From assembly GCA_902788555.1 (NCBI GenBank), contig CADAKQ010000009.1:45166-109165 (forward strand): a stretch of 64,000 bases of DNA, written 5' to 3'. Made by a program: the position numbers and the translations under genes. Below, in pieces: positions 27,389-38,236 of this stretch (position 1 is the stretch's first letter; every line of letters starts with the position of its first letter). The stretch is from an uncultured Lachnospiraceae bacterium (lineage in GTDB: Bacteria > Bacillota > Clostridia > Lachnospirales > Lachnospiraceae). Under the pieces are notes generated by a model that saw only the letters and a program-made list of their open reading frames with translations, was not told the origin of the DNA and did no database searches.

Positions 27389-30220
27389 ATGAGTGAGCAT
27401 AAGTACATTACGATAAAGGGCGCAAGGGAGCATAACCTGAAAAATATAGATATAAAAATTCCGAGAGACGAGTTTGTGGTTCTGACGGGACTATCAGGTT
27501 CCGGTAAGTCTTCGCTTGCTTTTGATACAATTTATGCTGAGGGACAGAGAAAATATATGGAGTCTCTTTCTTCATATGCAAGGCAGTTCCTTGGACTTTC
27601 TGATAAGCCTGATGTTGATTCGATAGAAGGTTTATCTCCGTCTATTTCAATAGACCAAAAGTCTACAAACAGAAATCCACGTTCTACAGTTGGTACCGTA
27701 ACGGAGATATATGATTATCTCAGGCTTTTATATGCACGTATAGGTATCCCTCACTGCCCTAAGTGCGGTAAGGAAATCTCCAGACAGACTGTTGACCAGA
27801 TGGTGGATGATATTATGGAATTGCCGGAGGGCACAAGGTTTCAGCTTCTTGCACCTGTTGTCAGAGGAAGGAAGGGTGAGCATACAAAGCTTTTGGCGCA
27901 TGCGAGAAAAACAGGCTTTGTCCGGGCAATAATAGACGGAAATATGTATGATTTAAGCGAGGACATAGAGCTTGAAAAAAATAAAAAACACAATATTGAT
28001 ATTGTGGTAGATCGTCTTGCGGTAAAAAAAGGTATTGAGCTCAGACTTGGTGAGTCTATAGAAACGGTTCTTAAGATGGCGGAGGGACTGTTAAAGGTTG
28101 ATGTAATCGGAGGAGAGGTTTTAAGCTTTTCCGACAGCTTTTCATGCCCTGACTGTGGAATCAGCATAGATGAGATAGAACCGAGAAGCTTTTCATTCAA
28201 TAATCCTTTCGGCGCATGCCCTTGCTGTACAGGCCTTGGATTTAAACGTGAGTTTGATGTAGACCTCATGATACCGGATACAAGCCTGTCTATAAATGAT
28301 GGTGCGATTACTGTGATAGGCTGGCAGTCTGCTGGCAAGGATACGAGCTACACACATGCAACACTCGAAGCTCTTTCGGAAAAATACGGGTTTTCTCTTG
28401 ATACACCTTTTGAAAAGCTTTCTGATAAGGCGAAGCATGTACTTATAAATGGTACTGACGGTGAAACCATTAAGGTTCGATATCATAGTAAGAGAGTTTC
28501 AAACGCCGAGTATAATGTGGAATTCGAAGGTCTTATAGAAAATGTAAAAAGAAGATACCGTGAATCCTCAGAAAGCATAAAGGCTGAGTATGAAAGCTAT
28601 ATGACGATAACACCGTGTGACGTGTGCAAAGGAAAAAGACTTAAACCGGAATCACTTGCAGTTACCGTAAGTGATAAAAATATAGCTGAAATTACGGAGA
28701 TGTCCATAGTCAGACTTAGCGAATTTTTAAACAACATGAAGCTTACAGACAGACAAATATCCATAGGACATCAGGTTATAAAGGAGATAAAAGCCAGAGT
28801 GGGCTTTTTGGTAAATGTAGGACTTGAATATCTTTCGCTTGCAAGAGCGACCGGTACATTATCAGGAGGTGAAGCACAGCGTATAAGACTTGCAACACAG
28901 ATTGGTTCAGGGCTTATGGGAGTGGCTTATATACTGGACGAGCCGAGTATCGGACTTCATCAAAGAGACAATGACAAGCTTCTTGCAGCGTTAAAAAATC
29001 TCAGAGATTTAGGCAATACACTTATAGTGGTCGAACATGATGAGGATACAATGTATGCTGCGGATTATATAGTTGATATAGGCCCGGGAGCAGGAGCAAA
29101 CGGTGGAGAAGTGGTTGCCTGCGGAACGGTACAGGATATAATAGATTGTCCGGAATCTGTGACAGGAGCCTACTTAAGCCGAAAGATTACAATACCGGTA
29201 CCAAAGGAAAGGAAAAAACCTGCCGGATTTATCGAAGTTGTGGGAGCAAGAGAAAATAATCTCAAAAACATAAATGTTAAATTCCCTCTCGGAGTTATGA
29301 CCTGCGTAACAGGAGTTTCAGGTTCGGGAAAAAGCTCGCTTGTCAATGAGATACTTTATAAAAGGTTGGCGAGAGAACTGAATCGTGCAAAGATAAAGGC
29401 GGGCGATCATGATAAGATAAAGGGAATTAGCCAGCTTGATAAGATAATAAATATTGACCAGTCACCGATAGGGCGTTCACCGAGGTCAAACCCTGCTACC
29501 TATACCGGTGTGTTTGATTTAATAAGAGATTTATTTGCAAATACAAAGGATGCCAAGGCTATGGGCTATAATAAAGGAAGATTTTCCTTTAATGTATCGG
29601 GTGGAAGATGCGAGGCATGTAAGGGCGACGGAATAATAAAAATCGAGATGCACTTTTTGGCGGATGTTTACGTTCCTTGCGAGGTTTGTAAGGGTAAAAG
29701 ATATAACAGGGAAACTCTTGAGGTAAAGTATAAGGGAAAGAGCATATATGATGTTCTTGATATGACTGTGGATGAAGCTTGCGAATTTTTTGAAAATGTT
29801 CCGCTGATATTGAGAAAGATAGAAACCTTAAGAGACGTTGGACTTGGATATATCAAGCTCGGACAGCCTTCAACTACTCTCTCGGGCGGAGAGGCACAGA
29901 GAATTAAGCTTGCGACAGAGCTTAGCAGAAGAAGTACGGGAAGAACTATATATGTGCTTGATGAACCGACAACCGGTTTGCATTTTGCGGATGTTCACAA
30001 GCTTGTAAATATCTTACAAAAGCTTTGCGAAGGCGGCAATACTGTGGTAGTTATAGAACATAATCTTGATGTTATAAAAACTGCCGATTATATCATAGAT
30101 ATGGGACCTGAAGGAGGAGAGAACGGTGGTACTGTAGTTGCAACCGGAACTCCCGAGGAGGTTTCAAGGATTAAAAAATCATATACCGGACAATATTTAA
30201 AAAAATATTTGAAGGGATAG
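27389..30220 (+). CDS. uvrA: Excinuclease ABC subunit A
   Basis: ATPase that finds DNA damage and loads UvrB. There are two ABC modules: Walker [10 protein letters not shown] (34-42) and a second GVSGSGKSS, each with an LSGGEAQR signature. Zinc modules are visible ([13 protein letters not shown]...[12 protein letters not shown]...CEVCKGKRY). The length of 943 is standard. ATG 27389 is preferred (GGAG upstream; M-S-E-H-K-Y-I start); the frame from 27365 overlaps the previous gene. Confidence 0.97.
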   Translation: MSEHKYITIKGAREHNLKNIDIKIPRDEFVVLTGLSGSGKSSLAFDTIYAEGQRKYMESLSSYARQFLGLSDKPDVDSIEGLSPSISIDQKSTNRNPRSTVGTVTEIYDYLRLLYARIGIPHCPKCGKEISRQTVDQMVDDIMELPEGTRFQLLAPVVRGRKGEHTKLLAHARKTGFVRAIIDGNMYDLSEDIELEKNKKHNIDIVVDRLAVKKGIELRLGESIETVLKMAEGLLKVDVIGGEVLSFSDSFSCPDCGISIDEIEPRSFSFNNPFGACPCCTGLGFKREFDVDLMIPDTSLSINDGAITVIGWQSAGKDTSYTHATLEALSEKYGFSLDTPFEKLSDKAKHVLINGTDGETIKVRYHSKRVSNAEYNVEFEGLIENVKRRYRESSESIKAEYESYMTITPCDVCKGKRLKPESLAVTVSDKNIAEITEMSIVRLSEFLNNMKLTDRQISIGHQVIKEIKARVGFLVNVGLEYLSLARATGTLSGGEAQRIRLATQIGSGLMGVAYILDEPSIGLHQRDNDKLLAALKNLRDLGNTLIVVEHDEDTMYAADYIVDIGPGAGANGGEVVACGTVQDIIDCPESVTGAYLSRKITIPVPKERKKPAGFIEVVGARENNLKNINVKFPLGVMTCVTGVSGSGKSSLVNEILYKRLARELNRAKIKAGDHDKIKGISQLDKIINIDQSPIGRSPRSNPATYTGVFDLIRDLFANTKDAKAMGYNKGRFSFNVSGGRCEACKGDGIIKIEMHFLADVYVPCEVCKGKRYNRETLEVKYKGKSIYDVLDMTVDEACEFFENVPLILRKIETLRDVGLGYIKLGQPSTTLSGGEAQRIKLATELSRRSTGRTIYVLDEPTTGLHFADVHKLVNILQKLCEGGNTVVVIEHNLDVIKTADYIIDMGPEGGENGGTVVATGTPEEVSRIKKSYTGQYLKKYLKG

Positions 30221-30242
30221 TCGGCAAATAAAATAATGTATA

Positions 30243-30294
30243 AAATAAAGATGATAATTTAAGTAATAATTTCTAATTTATCATCTTTATTTTT
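30243..30294 (+). terminator. Terminator after uvrA
   Basis: Perfect 15-bp AT-rich stem (30243-30257 / 30278-30292), 20-nt loop, T-rich end. Confidence 0.65.
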
Positions 30295-30382
30295 GATAAA
30301 TCTTATAGTATAATATAGGAAGGTTGTTAGGCTATACTAATATAGTCACGAACATCAATAAAATAAAACGGAGGATGTCATA

Positions 30383-31246
30383 ATGTTAGTTTCAGCAAAG
30401 GAAATGCTTGAAAAGGCTGTTGCAGGCGGATATGCTGTAGCACAGTTCAACATCAATAATCTCGAGTGGACGAAGTCAGTTCTTCTTGAGTGTGAGGAGC
30501 TTAAGACACCTGTTATACTTGGCGTATCAGAGGGTGCCGGTAAGTATATGACCGGATTTAAGACGGTTGCAGCTATGGTAAAGGCTATGGATGAGTCACT
30601 TGGAATTACAGTTCCTGTAGCTCTTCATCTTGACCATGGTTCATACGAAGGAGCTAAGGCTTGTATAGAGGCAGGATTTACATCTATCATGTTCGACGGC
30701 TCATCACTTCCTCTTGAGGAGAATATCGCTAAGACTAAGGAGCTTGTTTCTATCTGTAACGAAAAGGGAATTTCTCTTGAGGCAGAGGTTGGCGGTATCG
30801 GAGGAGAAGAAGACGGTGTCGTTTCAACAGGTGAGTGTGCTGATCCTGAAGAGTGTAAGCAGGTAAATGATTTAGGCGTTACAATGCTTGCATGTGGTAT
30901 CGGTAATATCCACGGAAAGTATCCTGATAACTGGGCAGGACTTCAGTTCAACGTTCTTGAGAGTATCAAGGCTGTTACAGGTAATACTCCACTTGTACTT
31001 CATGGTGGTTCAGGTATACCTGATGAGCAGATTAAGAAAGCAATCTCTATGGGTGTTGCCAAGGTTAATGTAAATACTGAGTGTCAGCTCGTATTTGCTG
31101 CTGCAACACGTAAGTACATAGAGGCAGGTAAGGATCTTGAAGGTAAGGGTTATGACCCACGTAAGCTTCTTGCTCCGGGTGCTCAGGCAATCAGAGATGA
31201 GGTTAAGGATCGTGTAGCTGTATTTGGTTCAGCAGGCAAGGCCTAA
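30383..31246 (+). CDS. fba: Class II fructose-1,6-bisphosphate aldolase
   Basis: Zinc-dependent glycolytic aldolase. HLDHG (82-86) supplies the catalytic Asp and a zinc His. GGSGIPDEQI is the phosphate-binding block. The length of 287 fits the class IIB (FbaA/GatY) group. GGAGG precedes the ATG. Codon choice matches the highly expressed ribosomal genes downstream. Monocistronic by its flanking terminators. Confidence 0.95.
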   Translation: MLVSAKEMLEKAVAGGYAVAQFNINNLEWTKSVLLECEELKTPVILGVSEGAGKYMTGFKTVAAMVKAMDESLGITVPVALHLDHGSYEGAKACIEAGFTSIMFDGSSLPLEENIAKTKELVSICNEKGISLEAEVGGIGGEEDGVVSTGECADPEECKQVNDLGVTMLACGIGNIHGKYPDNWAGLQFNVLESIKAVTGNTPLVLHGGSGIPDEQIKKAISMGVAKVNVNTECQLVFAAATRKYIEAGKDLEGKGYDPRKLLAPGAQAIRDEVKDRVAVFGSAGKA

Positions 31247-31277
31247 AATCCTATAACAACCAAATTTATTTATAAAG

Positions 31278-31308
31278 GTGCAGAGGTTGCAAAATCTCTG
31301 CACTTTTT
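31278..31308 (+). terminator. Terminator after fba
   Basis: 8-bp stem GTGCAGAG / CTCTGCAC (31278-31285 / 31296-31303) followed by TTTTT. Confidence 0.8.
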
Positions 31309-31417
31309 GTATAATGAGCGTTGGATAACTCAATCGAAAGATTTCTTATATATAGAAGAGATTGTCGAAGGGGAGAAATGTCATAAACTAATTTTAGAAA
31401 ATTGGAGGGTGTTAATT

Positions 31418-32254
31418 ATGAATCAAAATACTGGAAAATCAAAGGGCGGATGTATAGCAACTATCATATTATTATCTTTGATAAGTCTGCTTCTTGTTGG
31501 TTTTGGAATCATGAATCTTATAGCTCATGGGGATTATTACTTCGGCCATGCCAAGGATATAAATGAGATGACTGCCGATGGAGGACAACCACAAAAGGGT
31601 GAGTATGTTCAGGTAGGCGTGGATATCTGCTTTGACTGGTATGCGGAGACTACACATAAGGTAAACGGTATACCTACAGGCAAGGAACAGCATTGCGTAA
31701 TTATGCTTGAAAACGGTGATATAATGTCACTCACCGTAAAAGGAAAGAAAAATTATAAAAAGATTGATGAAGTTATAGATGCTACATGGGATTATATGTA
31801 TGATGAGACGGGTATGAAGACGTTGCATACTCCTGTTATATTTGAAGGTAAGATAACAAGTGTAGGTACTGAAGTCAGCAAATACTATAGAGATTATATG
31901 AATGATTTGTCGGATGGATTTGATAATGCCTGGGGCTACAGACCTAATTACTATGAGCTTACTATTGATACGACAGACAATAAATGGTCCACACTTGGCT
32001 GGTATATAGGAGGAGCACTTCTTGTGGCGCTCTTTATATTCGGGGCGGTTTCGAGTGCAAAGACATTAAAGGCGCTTAAGACTGCTGAAAGGGCAGGATA
32101 CGATAGTAATGCGTATATGCAGAACAAGCAAAGCGACACAAATACAAATAACAACTTGTTTGATAATGATATAGCCGGCTATACCAATATGCCTCAGAAT
32201 AATTATGCAAATGATATAGTTGATGGCGTAAATAAAGATGAAAATAAATTTTAA
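31418..32254 (+). CDS. Two-helix membrane protein, unknown
   Basis: 278 residues. Membrane helix at ~12-35, an extracytoplasmic domain of ~165 residues rich in aromatic and acidic residues, then a second helix (~202-222). A hydrophilic Asn-rich cytoplasmic tail ends the protein. ATG 31418 follows TTGGAGG by 8-9 nt; the longer frame from 31307 runs through the fba terminator. I do not recognise the family. It lies just before the S10 operon promoter and is probably monocistronic. Confidence 0.75.
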   Translation: MNQNTGKSKGGCIATIILLSLISLLLVGFGIMNLIAHGDYYFGHAKDINEMTADGGQPQKGEYVQVGVDICFDWYAETTHKVNGIPTGKEQHCVIMLENGDIMSLTVKGKKNYKKIDEVIDATWDYMYDETGMKTLHTPVIFEGKITSVGTEVSKYYRDYMNDLSDGFDNAWGYRPNYYELTIDTTDNKWSTLGWYIGGALLVALFIFGAVSSAKTLKALKTAERAGYDSNAYMQNKQSDTNTNNNLFDNDIAGYTNMPQNNYANDIVDGVNKDENKF

Positions 32255-32272
32255 AAATAATTAAAAAAGTTC

Positions 32273-32301
32273 TTGCATTATGATTTCACATGTTATATAA
32301 T
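32273..32301 (+). promoter_or_regulatory. Promoter of the S10 ribosomal operon
   Basis: TTGCAT (32273-32278), 17-nt spacer, TATAAT (32296-32301). It gives a leader of about 240 nt before rpsJ. Confidence 0.75.
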
Positions 32302-32329
32302 GGCTATTGCTGTGACATTGATAGCGTTG

Positions 32330-32367
32330 AAGCGGAGGTTGCCGCTTAAGAAAATAAGCGGGTTTTT
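32330..32367 (+). promoter_or_regulatory. Candidate terminator/antiterminator in the S10 leader
   Basis: CCGCTT at 32342-32347 can pair upstream with AAGCGG (32330-32335), or downstream with AAGCGG (32356-32361). The downstream pairing makes a 7-bp hairpin followed by GTTTTT, an intrinsic terminator. The two hairpins are mutually exclusive, so this looks like an attenuator. Its ligand would be inferred, for example a ribosomal protein. Confidence 0.5.
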
Positions 32368-32398
32368 CGTGGAGCGAATGTCAATTAATAATAACTGG

Positions 32399-32510
32399 CG
32401 ACAAGTCACTGTACTTAATAACCATCTGCCAAGGGCAGAGATGACGTGTGAAAATCATAATGAAGAAAATTATGACACACACGGGAAAGTTGTACAGTCA
32501 CCGCTTGTCG
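32399..32510 (+). promoter_or_regulatory. Structured part of S10 leader
   Basis: Long-range helices CGACAAG/CTTGTCG (32399-32405 / 32504-32510) and CTGTAC/GTACAG (32409-32414 / 32492-32497) enclose two inner hairpins, one at about 32422-32445 and one at 32446-32480. A multi-branched leader of this kind suggests autogenous control of the operon. Confidence 0.5.
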
Positions 32511-32547
32511 TACTGAAACAAAGTGCGAAAAGGAGGCGGCTTTTTTT

Positions 32548-32859
32548 ATGGCAAGTCAAATTATGAGAATCACATTGAAGGCATATGATCACAAGTTAAT
32601 TGATCAGGCAGCTAAGCAAATCATTGAAACTGTAAAGAGTACAGGAGCAAAGGTAAGCGGACCTGTTCCAATGCCTACTAAGGTTGAGAAAATCACAATC
32701 TTAAGAGCTGTTCATAAGTATAAGGATTCAAGAGAACAGTTCGAGCAGAGAACTCACAAGAGACTCATTGACGTTATTTCACCATCACAGAAGACTATCG
32801 ATGCTCTTCAGAAGGTTGATATGTCAGCTGGTGTATATGTAGACGTTAAGATGAAGTAA
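32548..32859 (+). CDS. rpsJ: 30S ribosomal protein S10
   Basis: First gene of the S10 operon. The protein is part of the 30S head and, as NusE, also serves transcription antitermination. The 103-residue length, the block [14 protein letters not shown] and the central V-P-M-P-T-K motif are typical. AGGAGG lies 14 nt before the ATG with an intervening T-run. A 148-bp structured gap separates it from rplC, longer than any other gap in this run up to secY. Confidence 0.97.
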   Translation: MASQIMRITLKAYDHKLIDQAAKQIIETVKSTGAKVSGPVPMPTKVEKITILRAVHKYKDSREQFEQRTHKRLIDVISPSQKTIDALQKVDMSAGVYVDVKMK

Positions 32860-32888
32860 TTCATCAAAAAACATTTAATTAAGGAAAT

Positions 32889-32992
32889 GATGACAAAAGG
32901 TCATCGAAGATATGCAGTAACCTAATAACATTCCTGTTTAATAAGGAATGAATTTAGTATGATTGCTTCGGCAATCCGCTGTGAATTAAATT
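32889..32992 (+). promoter_or_regulatory. Hairpin cluster before rplC
   Basis: Three hairpins: 32889-32905, 32929-32950, and a UUCG-capped stem 32961-32976. The last is enclosed by AATTTA/TAAATT (32951-32956 / 32987-32992), which ends just before the AGGAGG of rplC. Possible RNA processing or translational control. Confidence 0.4.
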
Positions 32993-33007
32993 AGGAGGAA
33001 ATTTAAA

Positions 33008-33691
33008 ATGAAGAAAGCTATTTTAGCAACCAAAGTCGGAATGACTCAAATCTTCAATGAAGATGGTGTATTAACACCGGTAACAGTATTAGAGGCCGGA
33101 CCATGTGTTGTAACTCAGGTAAAAACAGTTGATAATGACGGTTACGATGCAGTTCAGGTAGGTTTTGGCGAAAAGAAAGAAAAAGTAGTTACAAAGGATG
33201 TTTCAGGAAAGAAAGTTATCAGAAACCCACATGGTGCTGGTAAGGCTTTAGCAGGACATTTCAAGAAAGCAGGAACTACACCTAAGAGATTCGTAAGAGA
33301 ATTCAAGCTTGAGAATGTTGCCGATTACAATGCAGGTGATGAAATCAAGGCAGACATCTTTGCAGAGGGTGATAAGGTTGATGTAACTGCTAAGTCAAAG
33401 GGAAAAGGATATGCAGGAGGTATCAAGAGATACGGAATGCGTTCAGGTCCTTCAGCTCACGGTTCAAAGTACCATCGTCATGCTGGTTCAAACGGTTCTG
33501 CAACTACTCCGGGTAGAGTATTTAAGGGTAAGAAGATGCCTGGACATATGGGTAACGTAAGAGTTACGGTTCAGAATCTTGAGATAGTTAAGATAGATGT
33601 TGAGAACAATGTAATTTTGGTAAAGGGTGCCGTTCCTGGACCAAAGAAATCATTAGTAATGATTAAGGAAACAGTAAAGGTTGGCAAATAA
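33008..33691 (+). CDS. rplC: 50S ribosomal protein L3
   Basis: Early assembly 50S protein near the peptidyl-transferase centre. The start [16 protein letters not shown] and the loop [10 protein letters not shown] are diagnostic. 227 residues. AGGAGG ribosome binding site 8-9 nt upstream. Confidence 0.97.
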   Translation: MKKAILATKVGMTQIFNEDGVLTPVTVLEAGPCVVTQVKTVDNDGYDAVQVGFGEKKEKVVTKDVSGKKVIRNPHGAGKALAGHFKKAGTTPKRFVREFKLENVADYNAGDEIKADIFAEGDKVDVTAKSKGKGYAGGIKRYGMRSGPSAHGSKYHRHAGSNGSATTPGRVFKGKKMPGHMGNVRVTVQNLEIVKIDVENNVILVKGAVPGPKKSLVMIKETVKVGK

Positions 33692-33720
33692 GCCGGTCTT
33701 TAAGGAAGGAGGAACATTAG

Positions 33721-34341
33721 ATGGCAACAGTAGCAGTTTATAACATCGAAGGTAAAGAAGTTGATAAGCTTGAGCTTAATGATAACGTGTTCGGTGTTGA
33801 AATAAATGAAACATTATTACACAAGGCAGTTGTTACACAGTTGGCAAACAGCCGTCAGGGAACACAGAGCGCAAAGACTCGTTCAGAGGTTTCCGGTGGT
33901 GGTAGAAAGCCTTGGAGACAGAAGGGAACAGGTCATGCAAGACAGGGCTCCATCAGAGCTCCGCAGTGGGCAGGCGGTGGTGTTGTATTTGCACCAAAGC
34001 CAAGAGATTACTCTAAGAAGATGAATAAGAGAGAAAAGCAGATAGCTATTAAGTCAGCTCTTACTTCAAAGGTAAATGATGAGAAGTTCATCGTAGTAGA
34101 TGAGTTTAACTTAGATGAGATTAAGACTTCTAACTTCGTTAAGATTTTAGATGCACTTAAGGCTCCAAAGGCACTTGTAGTAACTAAGGGTAAGGATGAG
34201 AAGGTTGTTCTTTCTGCAAGAAACATCCCAACTGTTAAGACTACAATGTCAAGCTCAATCAATGTATATGATATCCTTAATTATGATTCGCTTGTAATCA
34301 CTAAGGATGCTGTAGCAGCAATCGAGGAGGTGTATGCATAA
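33721..34341 (+). CDS. rplD: 50S ribosomal protein L4
   Basis: 50S exit-tunnel protein; in Gammaproteobacteria it also represses the S10 operon by binding its leader. The tunnel loop [18 protein letters not shown] is visible near residues 60-77. 206 residues. Its stop codon overlaps the rplW start by one base (ATAATGG). Confidence 0.97.
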   Translation: MATVAVYNIEGKEVDKLELNDNVFGVEINETLLHKAVVTQLANSRQGTQSAKTRSEVSGGGRKPWRQKGTGHARQGSIRAPQWAGGGVVFAPKPRDYSKKMNKREKQIAIKSALTSKVNDEKFIVVDEFNLDEIKTSNFVKILDALKAPKALVVTKGKDEKVVLSARNIPTVKTTMSSSINVYDILNYDSLVITKDAVAAIEEVYA

Positions 34342-34640
34342 TGGCAGATATAAAATATTATGACGTAATACTTAAGCCTGTACTTACAGAGAAGAGTATG
34401 AACGCAATGGCAGAGAAGAAATACACTTTCCTTGTACATCCTGATGCAACTAAGAGTCAGGTAAAGGAAGCTGTTGAGAAGATGTTTGAAGGAACTAAGG
34501 TTGCAAAGGTCAACACTATGAACTATGACGGTAAGACAAAGAGACGTGGAATGACCTATGGCAAGACTGCTAAGACAAAGAAGGCAGTAGTTCAGCTTAC
34601 AGCTGAGAGCGCAGATATCGAGCTCTTCGAGGGACTGTAA
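34341..34640 (+). CDS. rplW: 50S ribosomal protein L23
   Basis: Tunnel-exit protein docking trigger factor and SRP. Start block [14 protein letters not shown] is diagnostic. 99 residues. Overlaps rplD by 1 nt. Confidence 0.97.
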   Translation: MADIKYYDVILKPVLTEKSMNAMAEKKYTFLVHPDATKSQVKEAVEKMFEGTKVAKVNTMNYDGKTKRRGMTYGKTAKTKKAVVQLTAESADIELFEGL

Positions 34641-34703
34641 GAAGCGTGATTTATACGCAGTAAAGCGTGATAATAAAACGTATGTATCGAAAGGAGAAAT
34701 AAA

Positions 34704-35546
34704 ATGGGAATTAAGACATATAACCCATATACACCTTCAAGAAGGAATATGACTGGTCTTGATTTTGAGGAGATTACAACAAGCACTCCTGAAAAATCAC
34801 TCCTTGCTAAGAAAAAGAAGACAGCAGGACGTAATAACCAGGGTAAGATAACAGTAAGACACCATGGCGGTGGAAACAGACAGAAGTACAGAATAATAGA
34901 TTTCAAGAGAAATAAGGATGATATACCTGCAAAGGTTGCATCAATTGAGTATGATCCAAACAGAACAGCAAATATAGCACTTCTTCACTATGCTGATGGT
35001 GAGAAGGCATATATAATCGCTCCTGTAGGACTTAAGGTTGGCGATGAGCTTATGAACGGTGCAAAGGCAGAGGTTAAGGTTGGTAACTGCTTACCGCTTT
35101 CAGAAATCCCTGTTGGTACTGAGATTCATAACATTGAGCTTTATCCTGGAAAGGGCGGACAGCTTGTTCGTTCAGCAGGTAACTCAGCACAGCTTATGGC
35201 TAAGGAAGGTAAATATGCAACTTTAAGACTTCCTTCAGGTGAAATGAGAATGGTTCCAATTATCTGCCGTGCAACAATCGGTCAGGTTGGAAACATCGAG
35301 CATGGACTTGTAAATGTTGGTAAAGCAGGACGTACACGTCATATGGGTATCAGACCTACAGTTCGTGGTTCCGTTATGAACCCTAACGACCATCCACACG
35401 GTGGTGGTGAAGGTAGAACCAGTATCGGTAGACCGGGTCCTTCTACTCCTTGGGGTAAGCCGGCACTTGGCTTAAAGACAAGAAAGAAGAACAAGCAGTC
35501 TAACAAGCTGATAATCAGAACAAGAGACGGAAAGAACGTTAAGTAA
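34704..35546 (+). CDS. rplB: 50S ribosomal protein L2
   Basis: Peptidyl-transferase-centre protein. Conserved block H-P-H-G-G-G-E-G-R near residues 230-238 carries the essential His. 280 residues, standard. AAAGGAGAAA ribosome binding site; 63-bp gap from rplW. Confidence 0.97.
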   Translation: MGIKTYNPYTPSRRNMTGLDFEEITTSTPEKSLLAKKKKTAGRNNQGKITVRHHGGGNRQKYRIIDFKRNKDDIPAKVASIEYDPNRTANIALLHYADGEKAYIIAPVGLKVGDELMNGAKAEVKVGNCLPLSEIPVGTEIHNIELYPGKGGQLVRSAGNSAQLMAKEGKYATLRLPSGEMRMVPIICRATIGQVGNIEHGLVNVGKAGRTRHMGIRPTVRGSVMNPNDHPHGGGEGRTSIGRPGPSTPWGKPALGLKTRKKNKQSNKLIIRTRDGKNVK

Positions 35547-35560
35547 GGAGGGTAAACTAT

Positions 35561-35842
35561 ATGGCTCGTTCATTAAAAAAAGGACCATTTGCGGATGATT
35601 ATTTATTAAAGAAGATAGATGCATTAAATGCAGCCAATGACAAGCAGGTTGTTAAGACCTGGTCACGTCGTTCAACTATTTTCCCTTCATTTGTAGGTCA
35701 TACAATAGCAGTATATGATGGAAGAAAGCATGTTCCTGTATATATTACAGAGGATATGGTAGGACACAAGCTCGGTGAGTTTGTTGCAACCAGAACCTAC
35801 AGAGGACATGGTAAGGATGAAAAGAAGGGTAAGAGAGGTTAA
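35561..35842 (+). CDS. rpsS: 30S ribosomal protein S19
   Basis: 30S head protein; start [10 protein letters not shown] and the motif [10 protein letters not shown] are diagnostic. 93 residues. Fourteen bases separate it from rplB. Confidence 0.97.
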   Translation: MARSLKKGPFADDYLLKKIDALNAANDKQVVKTWSRRSTIFPSFVGHTIAVYDGRKHVPVYITEDMVGHKLGEFVATRTYRGHGKDEKKGKRG

Positions 35843-35862
35843 GCGAAAGGAGGATACATCAA

Positions 35863-36249
35863 ATGGCAAAGGGACATAGATCTCAAGTTAAGAGACTTAG
35901 AAACGAGAATAAAGATACAAGACCTAAGGCTACTGTGTCATATGCAAGAGTTTCAGTAACTAAGGCATGTTTTGTATTGGATGCTATCAGAGGTAAGGAT
36001 GTAACTTCAGCGCTTGGAATACTTGCTTACAACAACAGATATGCATCAAAGGTTATAGAAAAGTTATTAAAGTCAGCTATTGCTAACGCAGAGAACAACA
36101 ATGGTATGAAGGCAGAAGACCTTTACATTGCTGAGTGTTATGCAAACAAGGGACCAACAATGAAGAGAATTCAACCAAGAGCACAGGGCAGGGCTTACAG
36201 AATCGAGAAGAGAACAAGCCACATCACTATTGTGCTGGATGAAAGATAG
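35863..36249 (+). CDS. rplV: 50S ribosomal protein L22
   Basis: Tunnel protein whose beta-hairpin lines the exit constriction (P-R-A-Q-G-R-A-Y-R-I-E-K-R-T-S-H). 128 residues with a short basic N-terminal extension ahead of the usual core. Ribosome binding site AAAGGAGG. Confidence 0.97.
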   Translation: MAKGHRSQVKRLRNENKDTRPKATVSYARVSVTKACFVLDAIRGKDVTSALGILAYNNRYASKVIEKLLKSAIANAENNNGMKAEDLYIAECYANKGPTMKRIQPRAQGRAYRIEKRTSHITIVLDER

Positions 36250-36259
36250 GAGGTAAGCA

Positions 36260-36925
36260 ATGGGACAGAAGGTTAATCCACATGGTTTAAGAGTCGGTAT
36301 CATCAAGGATTGGGATTCTAAGTGGTATGCTGATACTAAGGATGGCGAATTTTCAAATAACCTTGTTGAAGACTATAAAATCAGAGAGTTTTTAAAGAAA
36401 GAGCTTTATTCAGCAAATGTTTCAAAGATTGAAATCGAGAGAACTGCTGATAAGGTAAGAGTTAATGTTTATACAGCAAAGCCTGGTATCGTAATCGGTA
36501 AGGGCGGTGCCGGAATTGAGAAGATTAAGACAAAGGTTCAGAAGCTTACTTCAAAGAAGCTTATTATCGAAATCAAGGAAATCAAAAAGCCTGATTTAGA
36601 TGCACAGCTTGTTGCAGAAAATATTGCTGCACAGTTGGAGAACCGTATCTCCTTCAGAAAGGCTATGAAGTCATGCATGGGAAGAGCTATGAAGGCAGGA
36701 GCTTTGGGTATCAAGACAGCATGTTCAGGAAGACTTGGCGGTGCTGATATGGCAAGAACTGAGTTTTACAGCGAGGGTACAATTCCTCTTCAGACACTTC
36801 GTGCTGATATCGACTATGGTTTTGCAGAAGCAGATACAACATATGGTAAAGTTGGTGTTAAGACATGGATTTACCATGGCGAAGTACTCCCAACTAAGGG
36901 AAATAAGGAAGGGAGCGATAAATAA
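36260..36925 (+). CDS. rpsC: 30S ribosomal protein S3
   Basis: mRNA-entry protein with a KH domain ([10 protein letters not shown] at ~residues 76-85). Start [13 protein letters not shown] is diagnostic. 221 residues. Stop overlaps the rplP ATG by 1 nt. Confidence 0.97.
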   Translation: MGQKVNPHGLRVGIIKDWDSKWYADTKDGEFSNNLVEDYKIREFLKKELYSANVSKIEIERTADKVRVNVYTAKPGIVIGKGGAGIEKIKTKVQKLTSKKLIIEIKEIKKPDLDAQLVAENIAAQLENRISFRKAMKSCMGRAMKAGALGIKTACSGRLGGADMARTEFYSEGTIPLQTLRADIDYGFAEADTTYGKVGVKTWIYHGEVLPTKGNKEGSDK

Positions 36926-37371
36926 TGTTAATGCCTAAGAGAGTTAAGCACCGTAAGCAGTTCAGAGGAAGCATGAAGGGCAAGGCGCTTAGAGGAAATA
37001 AAATCACTAACGGTGAATATGGTATAGTTGCACTTGAGCCGGCATGGATCAAGTCAAATCAGATAGAGGCAGCCAGAATTGCTATGACACGTTACGTAAA
37101 GCGTAATGGTAAGGTTTGGATTAAAATATTCCCTGACAAGCCTGTTACAGCTAAGCCGGCTGAAACTCGTATGGGTTCCGGTAAAGGATCTCTTGAATAT
37201 TGGGTAGCTGTTGTTAAGCCGGGAAGAGTTATGTTTGAAATCGCAGGTGTTCCTGAGGAAACTGCAAAGGAAGCTCTTCGTCTTGCAACACATAAGTTAC
37301 CTGTAAAATGTAAGATTGTATCAAAGGCAGATTTGGAAGTTGAAGAAGGAGGTACTAGCAGTGAAGCTTAA
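36925..37371 (+). CDS. rplP: 50S ribosomal protein L16
   Basis: 50S protein near the A-site tRNA; start [15 protein letters not shown] and the motif R-M-G-S-G-K-G are diagnostic. 148 residues. The last 11 bp overlap the rpmC start; its C-terminal residues encode the AGGAGG of rpmC. Confidence 0.97.
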   Translation: MLMPKRVKHRKQFRGSMKGKALRGNKITNGEYGIVALEPAWIKSNQIEAARIAMTRYVKRNGKVWIKIFPDKPVTAKPAETRMGSGKGSLEYWVAVVKPGRVMFEIAGVPEETAKEALRLATHKLPVKCKIVSKADLEVEEGGTSSEA

Positions 37372-37564
37372 GGAATATAAAGAAGAATTAAACGCAAAAT
37401 CACTTGATGAATTAAAAAGCGATTTAGTAGCTGCTAAGAAGGAATTATTTAACTTAAGATTCCAGAATGCCACTAATCAGCTTGAAAATACAAGTAGAAT
37501 TAAAGATGTAAGAAAGAATATAGCAAGAATACAGACAGTTATAGCCCAGAAGGCTAAGGCTTAA
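37361..37564 (+). CDS. rpmC: 50S ribosomal protein L29
   Basis: Small tunnel-exit 50S protein, 67 residues, two helices with the F-N-L-R-F-Q block. Start is GTG 37361, 8 nt after GGAGG and inside rplP, giving the family's usual N terminus (K-L-K-E-Y). A longer in-frame start at 37316 is rejected. Confidence 0.95.
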   Translation: MKLKEYKEELNAKSLDELKSDLVAAKKELFNLRFQNATNQLENTSRIKDVRKNIARIQTVIAQKAKA

Positions 37565-37587
37565 GATATCGTAAAGGAGGAAATATT

Positions 37588-37842
37588 GTGGACAGAAATC
37601 TGAGAAAAACACGTGTAGGTTTAGTTACAAGTGATAAGATGGATAAGACAATTGTTGTATCAATCGTTGATAATGTAAAGCATCCTCTTTACGGTAAGAT
37701 TGTAAAGAGAACTTACAAGCTCAAGGCTCATGATGAGAACAATGAGTGTAAGATTGGTGATAGAGTAAGGGTTATGGAGACAAGACCATTATCAAAGGAT
37801 AAGAGATGGAGACTTGTTGAGATAATCGAGAAAGCAAAGTAA
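37588..37842 (+). CDS. rpsQ: 30S ribosomal protein S17
   Basis: 16S rRNA-binding OB-fold protein. The block [15 protein letters not shown] is diagnostic. 84 residues, GTG start after AAAGGAGG. Confidence 0.97.
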   Translation: MDRNLRKTRVGLVTSDKMDKTIVVSIVDNVKHPLYGKIVKRTYKLKAHDENNECKIGDRVRVMETRPLSKDKRWRLVEIIEKAK

Positions 37843-37855
37843 GGAGGCAAAGACA

Positions 37856-38224
37856 ATGGTTCAGCAGGAAACAAGACTTAGAGTTGCTGACAATACAGGT
37901 GCTAAGGAAATCCTTTGCATAAGAGTATTAGGCGGTTCTACAAGAAGATATGCCAATATCGGTGATATCATCGTTGCCTCTGTTAAGGATGCAACACCAG
38001 GCGGAGTTGTTAAGAAGGGTGACGTTGTTAAGGCTGTTGTTGTTCGTACAAAGAAGGGAGCACGTCGTAAGGACGGTTCATACATCAAGTTCGACGAGAA
38101 TGCAGCAGTAATTATAAAGGATGATGGAAATCCAAGAGGAACTCGTATATTTGGACCTGTAGCCAGAGAGTTAAGAGATAAGAAGTTTATGAAGATAGTT
38201 TCTTTGGCACCGGAAGTATTATAG
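37856..38224 (+). CDS. rplN: 50S ribosomal protein L14
   Basis: 50S protein at the subunit interface. The start [18 protein letters not shown] is diagnostic. 122 residues, the standard length; GGAGG upstream. Confidence 0.97.
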   Translation: MVQQETRLRVADNTGAKEILCIRVLGGSTRRYANIGDIIVASVKDATPGGVVKKGDVVKAVVVRTKKGARRKDGSYIKFDENAAVIIKDDGNPRGTRIFGPVARELRDKKFMKIVSLAPEVL

Positions 38225-38236
38225 GAGGTAGAGACT

